Below, in pieces: positions 59,393 through 64,000 of a DNA stretch of 64,000 nt. The stretch comes from Luteitalea sp. TBR-22 (lineage in GTDB: Bacteria; Acidobacteriota; Vicinamibacteria; Vicinamibacterales; Vicinamibacteraceae), in assembly GCF_016865485.1 (NCBI RefSeq), contig NZ_AP024452.1, positions 4,796,501 through 4,860,500 on the forward strand, written 5' to 3'. The first letter of the stretch is position 1; each line of letters opens with the position of its first letter. A program made the translations under genes and the position numbers. The notes beneath the pieces are model-generated. The model did no database searches, was not told the DNA's origin, and saw nothing but the letters and a program-made list of their open reading frames with translations.

Positions 59393-62233
59393 CTATCGCG
59401 TCGCCGCAGCTTCGGCGACGCGACGCTCACGCTCGGCGGCCAGCGCGGCCGAGATGACCGACCCCGGCACGTCGTCGGCAGCACGCCACCATTGGAGCAG
59501 GACGTCGAACGCCTGTCGGCTGCCGGCGCGGTCGCCGGCGGCGAGCAGCGACTCGGCCAGGCCGAGTTGCGCCATCGGGACGAGTGGCGAGAACGGATCG
59601 GTACCGCGATGCTCGACGATCTGGCGATAGATGCGCGCCGCCTGGTCGGGCGCACCGGCCTCGGCGTATGCGCGCGCCTCGAGGTAGGTCGGCGCGAGCG
59701 CCGCGATGAAGCCGAACTGCGACGGCGAGGCGGGACGCAGGGCCTCGAGCGCCTCGGCCGAACGGTGCCGGGCCAGTGCGATCGCGCCACGGGCCACGGG
59801 CACGTACACCGACTGGAGGAACGTGTCGGCGGGCCGTGCGCGCTGACGCGTGGCGACAATGCCCTCGGCCTCGTCGGGGAGCCCGGCCAGCGCCAGCGCC
59901 AGCGCCGCGCGCAGCGCCGGCTCGGGCGCCGTGGACGTGCGTGCCACCTCACGCGCCTGCGCGATGCCGCGCCCGCGATCGCCGTAGAGCACCTCGGTGA
60001 GCGCCGCCCACGCGGTGTACCCGGAGGACACCTGCGTGAACTTCTGGGCCTCCGCGGCCTCGATCACCTTCGCAAAGAGGGCCCGCGCCTCCGCGAGCCG
60101 GCCGTGGAAGGCGGCATCCTGCGCCTGCGCGCCGACGATGTCGAACCCGCGCTGTCGCGAGGCGGCCCACGTCACGTGTTGCTGCGCCGCGGCATCGTCG
60201 CCCAGCAACCGCGTCACCTGGTACAACAACCGGCGCATCGGCACGGTCTCGAGGTTCTGCGCGATGGCGCGCTCGGCCACGGCGCGGGCGCTGGCGAACT
60301 GGTTCTGGCCGCGGCGCGCGTGCGCGAGGTTGGAGTACGGGAACGCGTGCGCCGGGTTGCGTCGCATCGCCTCCTCGGCCTCGGCCGCCGCGGCGGTGAA
60401 CTCCCCGAGCCGGTTGAGCAGCACGGCCAGCGCGTTCGGCGCGCGATAGTCGCGCGGGTAGGTGCGGCTCCACACCTCCAGCGCCTCGCGCGCCTGCACC
60501 TGGTCGCCCGTGACGCGGTCGTGGTACTGGTACGTGATGAAGAGGCGTTCGCGCTCGCTGACGCGTTCGCGCTTCTCGTAGGCCAGTCGCGCGTAGGTCT
60601 CGCTGCGGCCCGTCTCGCCGAGGCCGCCGTACGCCGACGACAGCGTCGTGTACGCCAGCGCGAAGCCCGGGTCGGCGGCGATCGCCTTCTCGAGCCAGCG
60701 GATGCCGTCCATCTCCTGGCCGGCGGCCCGGCGCGCCGCGGCTTCGGTGTAGGCCTTGAGCGCCTCGAGCGAGGGCGTCGTGGCGTCCTCGATGGGCACG
60801 TTGTGCGCCGACAACGACGTGCGCGGCTCGCCGAGCGCCGTGCGCACCGAGGCCGTCAGCTCGCCGAGCACGCGCAGCACGTCGTCCTTCTTCGGCACCT
60901 CGGCCTGCTCGCGCGCGATGGCAGCGCCGGTCTCGCAATCGGTCGCCACCAGGACGATGAGCGTGTTGCGGCCGGCCGCCGAGACGCTGCCCTCCAGCAT
61001 CGCCTGCACGCCGAGGCGCTGGCACAGCTCCGCGGCGGCGCCGTGCGTGAGGGCGGCATCGGCCGGCCGTCCCATCATCTTCAGCCCGTCGCGCATCCGC
61101 TCGTCGGACACGACGTCGAGGTACGGCGACTGGCCCAGGTACACGCCGACGGCCTGCCGGAGGGTGCCCTGGAAGTCCGGGTCTGCCGTGCCGTTGGTGA
61201 TATCGGTGAGCAGCACCGTGTTGCGGGGACGGGGCGAGCCGGCAGCGCCCGGCAGCCAGCCCTGATGCCACGCGGCCGCGCCCGCCGCCGCGAGCCCCAC
61301 GACGAGCCCCGCCGCCGCGAGCGGCCACCGCCCCATCGCCGCCAGCCGGGCCCGCGGGCCACGGCGCCGGCGCGCCTCGCGCAAGGCGTCGAGCAGGTCC
61401 TGCGAGGACGCGTACCGGCGGTGCGGATCCTTCTCGAGCGCTCGCATGATCGCGCCCGCGAGGACGGACGGCACACGCCGGTTCAGGCGGCGCGGCGGCG
61501 CCGGCACCGCCGTCACGATGGCGCGCGACACGTCGGCAGCGGTCGCGCCCGCGAAGGCGCGCACGCCGGTCACCATCTCGTAGAGCAAGGCGCCTGTCGA
61601 GAACACGTCGCTGGCCGCGATTGGTGGGTGGCCGGCGACCTGCTCCGGCGACAGGTACGGGTCTCCTTCGTCGAGCGCCGCCGGGACCGGGGGCTCGATG
61701 TCGACGGCAGTGGTGGCGAAGGCGCCGAGGTCCGGGCCTGCGGCCGACGGGTCGGCGACCGCGGCGCCGAGGCCGAGCAGCTTCACGTGCCCGTCGAGCG
61801 TGACCCGGATCTGCGACGGTCGCACGTGGCCGTGGACCAGGCCGCGACGATGCACGGCACACAGGGCTCCGGTCAGCTGGATCCCGAGGTCGAGCGCGCG
61901 TTCGATCGGCAGGGGCCCGTCGGCGAGCATCTCGTCGAGCCGCTGTCCCGACAGCAGTTCGCGCACGACGTAGGGCTCGCCCTGCTCCTCACCCCAGTTG
62001 TGCACGGCGCAGATGTGCGGATGGGTGACCAACGAGGCCACGTGCGCCTGCCGACGGAAGCGCTCGACGGCCTCGGGGGTGGTGTCCGCGGTGCGGCGCA
62101 GCACCTGCACGGCGACGGTGCGCTGCAGGCGGGCGTCGCGGGCCCGCCAGGTCTCGATCGCCCCGTCCTGCCCGATGAGCTCGAGCAGTTGATAGTGCGC
62201 GATCTGGCGCGGCGCGGGGGAATCGACGGTCAC
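59393..62233 (-). CDS. Pseudokinase-TPR membrane protein
   Basis: A 946-residue protein. The N-terminal ~300 residues align with bacterial Ser/Thr kinases, but every key catalytic residue is changed. The ATP-binding Lys is Gln43 (VAVQVL), the helix-C Glu is Gln62 (FRRQAHVA), the HRD loop is HGHVRP (His134-His136), and DFG is GLG (154-156). One membrane helix lies near 315-340 (WPLAAAGLVVGLAAAGAAAW). Next are a TolB-N-like section (LTDITNGTADPDFQG, LCQRLGVQAMLEGSV) and many TPRs to the end (LEKAIAADPGFALAYTTLSSAYG, AMRRNPAHAFPYSNLAHARR). It starts with a GTG 19 bp after a paralogous TPR gene. The kinase part is likely a binding or docking domain. Confidence 0.9.
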   Translation of the reverse strand: MTVDSPAPRQIAHYQLLELIGQDGAIETWRARDARLQRTVAVQVLRRTADTTPEAVERFRRQAHVASLVTHPHICAVHNWGEEQGEPYVVRELLSGQRLDEMLADGPLPIERALDLGIQLTGALCAVHRRGLVHGHVRPSQIRVTLDGHVKLLGLGAAVADPSAAGPDLGAFATTAVDIEPPVPAALDEGDPYLSPEQVAGHPPIAASDVFSTGALLYEMVTGVRAFAGATAADVSRAIVTAVPAPPRRLNRRVPSVLAGAIMRALEKDPHRRYASSQDLLDALREARRRRGPRARLAAMGRWPLAAAGLVVGLAAAGAAAWHQGWLPGAAGSPRPRNTVLLTDITNGTADPDFQGTLRQAVGVYLGQSPYLDVVSDERMRDGLKMMGRPADAALTHGAAAELCQRLGVQAMLEGSVSAAGRNTLIVLVATDCETGAAIAREQAEVPKKDDVLRVLGELTASVRTALGEPRTSLSAHNVPIEDATTPSLEALKAYTEAAARRAAGQEMDGIRWLEKAIAADPGFALAYTTLSSAYGGLGETGRSETYARLAYEKRERVSERERLFITYQYHDRVTGDQVQAREALEVWSRTYPRDYRAPNALAVLLNRLGEFTAAAAEAEEAMRRNPAHAFPYSNLAHARRGQNQFASARAVAERAIAQNLETVPMRRLLYQVTRLLGDDAAAQQHVTWAASRQRGFDIVGAQAQDAAFHGRLAEARALFAKVIEAAEAQKFTQVSSGYTAWAALTEVLYGDRGRGIAQAREVARTSTAPEPALRAALALALAGLPDEAEGIVATRQRARPADTFLQSVYVPVARGAIALARHRSAEALEALRPASPSQFGFIAALAPTYLEARAYAEAGAPDQAARIYRQIVEHRGTDPFSPLVPMAQLGLAESLLAAGDRAGSRQAFDVLLQWWRAADDVPGSVISAALAAERERRVAEAAATR

Positions 62234-62252
62234 GGGCAGCGGGTTCCGGCGG

Positions 62253-64000
62253 TCAGGGCGCCCGGCGCGCCGACGTTGCCGTGGGCGGGGCCCCGGCAGT
62301 CGTCGACGGCACGCGCGTGAGGCCATCGTACTCCGCTTGCGCCACCCGTCGCGGCGGGAAGTCGTCGTCGGCGGCCCGCCAGAACGCCAAGGCCATCTCG
62401 TAGGCGGTACGGCTCGCCGCGGTCTCGCCGGCGGCGGCGCGCACCCGCGCCAGGCCGAGCCAGGCCAGCGGCACCATCGGCGCGTACGGGTCGGTGCCGC
62501 GGTGGCGTACCAGCGACTCGTACTCGCGGGCGGCGTCCGGCCAGGCCCGCTGCAGACGCAATGCCTCGGCGCGCAGGTACAGCGGCACGAGGGCACCGAG
62601 CCCACCGGCCTCGGTGGCACGGGCGGGCTCGAGCGCGGCGACGGCGTCGGCGGGACGTCCGGCGTGGATGGCGATCGCCCCGCGCGCCACGGGCGCGAGC
62701 ACGGTGCGCACGTAGGTCGACTCGGGCGATCGCCGCTCCCCCTCCTCGACCATCTGTCGGGCCTGGGCCTCGCGGCCCGCCAGTCCGAGCGCGGCGGCCG
62801 CCCGGAACCGGCCGACGCCGCCCGCCTCGTCGGCGGGTCGGACCAGGGCGAGGACGCGGGTCACGCGGGCGCCGAGGTCGGGCCCCGGGCGATACACGGC
62901 TTCCAGCCAGGCCAGGTGCGCAATCTGGCCTGCGGCGTTGCCGGGCAGGCCGCGCGCCACGGCGAGGTCGACGGCGCGGCGGTACAGCGCCTCGCCCTCG
63001 CGCCAGCGCCCCTCGAACATCGCGATCTGCCCCTGCGCGGCCACCAGGTCGAACTCGCGCGGGCGCCCCCTGGCCCACGTCAGCTGCTGCGCCGCCGACG
63101 GGTCGCCGGCCATCACGGCGAGCTGGTACAGCAATCGGCGTGTCGGCATCGTCGCCGAGTCCTGCGCCACCCCTTCCTGCGCGATGCGGCGTGCCTCGTC
63201 GTAGCGCCCGAGGCCGCGCTGGGCGACGGCGAGGTTGGACACCGCGAACGGGTGGGCCGGGCTGCGACGCAGCGCCTCCTGCGCGGCGGCGACCGCCTTC
63301 TCGTACTGGCCGAGGCGGTTGTAGACCACCGACAGCGCGTTGGCGGGCACGAAGTCGCGCGGGTACGCGGCCTGCCACGCGAGGAGGGTCTCGACGACCG
63401 CGTCCTGGTTGCCGGTGACGCGGTCGTGGTACTGGTAGCGGATGAACAAGCGTTCGCGTTCGCTGACGCGTTCCTGGTGCGCGAACGCCTCGCGCGCGTG
63501 CCGCTCGCTCCGCTCGAGCTCGCCGATGACGCCATAGACCGTCGAGAGCGTCGCGTGCGCCTGCGCGAAGTTCGGGTCGAGGGCAATCGCCTGCTTGAAG
63601 AAGGCCAGCGACTCGAGCTCGCGGCCCCGCCGGCGCTCCTCGAGCCCGAGCGCATAGGCCTTCAGGGCCGGCAGCGACGGCGTCGTCGCCTGCGCCACCG
63701 GGACGTCGAAGCGGGCCAGCGACGGGAGCGACTCGCCGAGCGTGGTGCGCAGCTGCGAGGCCAGCGTGCCGAGCTCGGTCAGCACGGCCTCGCTGCCCGA
63801 CGCGTCGGCCTGCATCCGCCCGAGCGTCTCGCCGGTGCGACAGTCGGTGGCCGCCAGGGTGAGCAGGTAGTGGCTGCCGAAGGGCGCGAGCCGGCCGTCG
63901 ATCATGGCCTTGACGCCGAGCCGCTGGCAGACCTCGCGCGCCACGTCGTGCGTCAGGCGGGTCGCCGCGTCGCGCCCCATCAGGCGCAGCGTCTCGCCGA
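62253..64000 (-). CDS. TPR protein, paralogue of the downstream gene, 5' end outside the window
   Basis: At least 582 residues are visible and the frame is open to the window edge (reading GETLRLMGRDAATR at the border). It has the same TolB-N-like section (VCQRLGVKAMIDGRLA) and TPR array as the downstream gene. Close matches include VSERERLFIRYQYHDRVTG against VSERERLFITYQYHDRVTG, and AQAHATLSTVYGVIGELERSERHA. The two are tandem duplicates. The missing N-terminus probably contains a kinase or winged-helix domain and a membrane helix. The stop is 19 bp before the next GTG. Confidence 0.85.
   Translation of the reverse strand, partial: GETLRLMGRDAATRLTHDVAREVCQRLGVKAMIDGRLAPFGSHYLLTLAATDCRTGETLGRMQADASGSEAVLTELGTLASQLRTTLGESLPSLARFDVPVAQATTPSLPALKAYALGLEERRRGRELESLAFFKQAIALDPNFAQAHATLSTVYGVIGELERSERHAREAFAHQERVSERERLFIRYQYHDRVTGNQDAVVETLLAWQAAYPRDFVPANALSVVYNRLGQYEKAVAAAQEALRRSPAHPFAVSNLAVAQRGLGRYDEARRIAQEGVAQDSATMPTRRLLYQLAVMAGDPSAAQQLTWARGRPREFDLVAAQGQIAMFEGRWREGEALYRRAVDLAVARGLPGNAAGQIAHLAWLEAVYRPGPDLGARVTRVLALVRPADEAGGVGRFRAAAALGLAGREAQARQMVEEGERRSPESTYVRTVLAPVARGAIAIHAGRPADAVAALEPARATEAGGLGALVPLYLRAEALRLQRAWPDAAREYESLVRHRGTDPYAPMVPLAWLGLARVRAAAGETAASRTAYEMALAFWRAADDDFPPRRVAQAEYDGLTRVPSTTAGAPPTATSARRAP

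Overview
The window is very GC-rich, densely coded bacterial DNA. The gene content points to an acidobacterium, probably of the Vicinamibacteria/Luteitalea kind. Evidence for this is a VWFA-related 'Acidobacterial domain' protein, an Oar-like TonB-dependent receptor with an N-terminal carboxypeptidase-regulatory domain, two long Ser/Thr-kinase-type proteins (one fused to TolB-like repeats, one to TPRs), a PVC-type haem protein with a ThuA protein and a DUF1080 protein, and many degenerate short intergenic repeats. This placement is inference; no rRNA or tRNA gene was seen.

Layout. (1) 1-8042, minus strand: a tightly overlapping operon of three glycosyltransferases, an ABC exporter, a protein with two fused APH-type phosphotransferase domains, and the start of a secreted protein cut by the window edge. 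(2) 8125-15204, minus strand: an operon of ECF sigma factor, TPR-CHAT caspase-like protease, soluble zinc-finger putative anti-sigma and exported subtilase. The subtilase carries four copies of the octapeptide QSTAAILE. (3) 15376-21209, plus strand: VWFA protein, a 131-bp inverted-repeat element and a TonB receptor. (4) 21376-32067, minus strand: a small conserved protein, then a three-gene block of secreted giants, including a 2243-residue Ig-like protein with six WYRxxDGGYSN repeats. (5) 32158-41035, minus strand: a signalling block of KaiC, two KaiB proteins, a PAS histidine kinase, a REC-PAS-PAS-HK-REC hybrid kinase, a NarL-type regulator and its frameshifted PAS sensor kinase. The response regulator that should end the kai operon is cut off after about 33 codons at a junction with the giant-protein block. 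(6) 41122-64000: SGNH-DUF1080 hydrolase, amidohydrolase, exported methyltransferase-like protein, ECF sigma plus Ser/Thr kinase, a calcineurin-like phosphoesterase, ThuA protein, hybrid kinase, PVC-type haem protein with a coupled membrane protein, and two tandem TPR proteins. One of these has a pseudokinase head; the other runs off the window.

How the genes work together (inference). The sigma/CHAT/zinc-finger/subtilase operon has the parts for a protease-gated sigma switch, resembling in parts list the Csx29-Csx30-RpoE circuit of type III-E CRISPR. The kai block looks like a KaiA-less KaiBC timing or stress module wired to two histidine kinases. The 52-59 kb genes resemble sugar-catabolic and redox modules common in Acidobacteria and Planctomycetes.

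The most striking non-coding feature is a family of intergenic repeats with a 7-bp period but different unit sequences, seen at seven places and often packed against stop codons.
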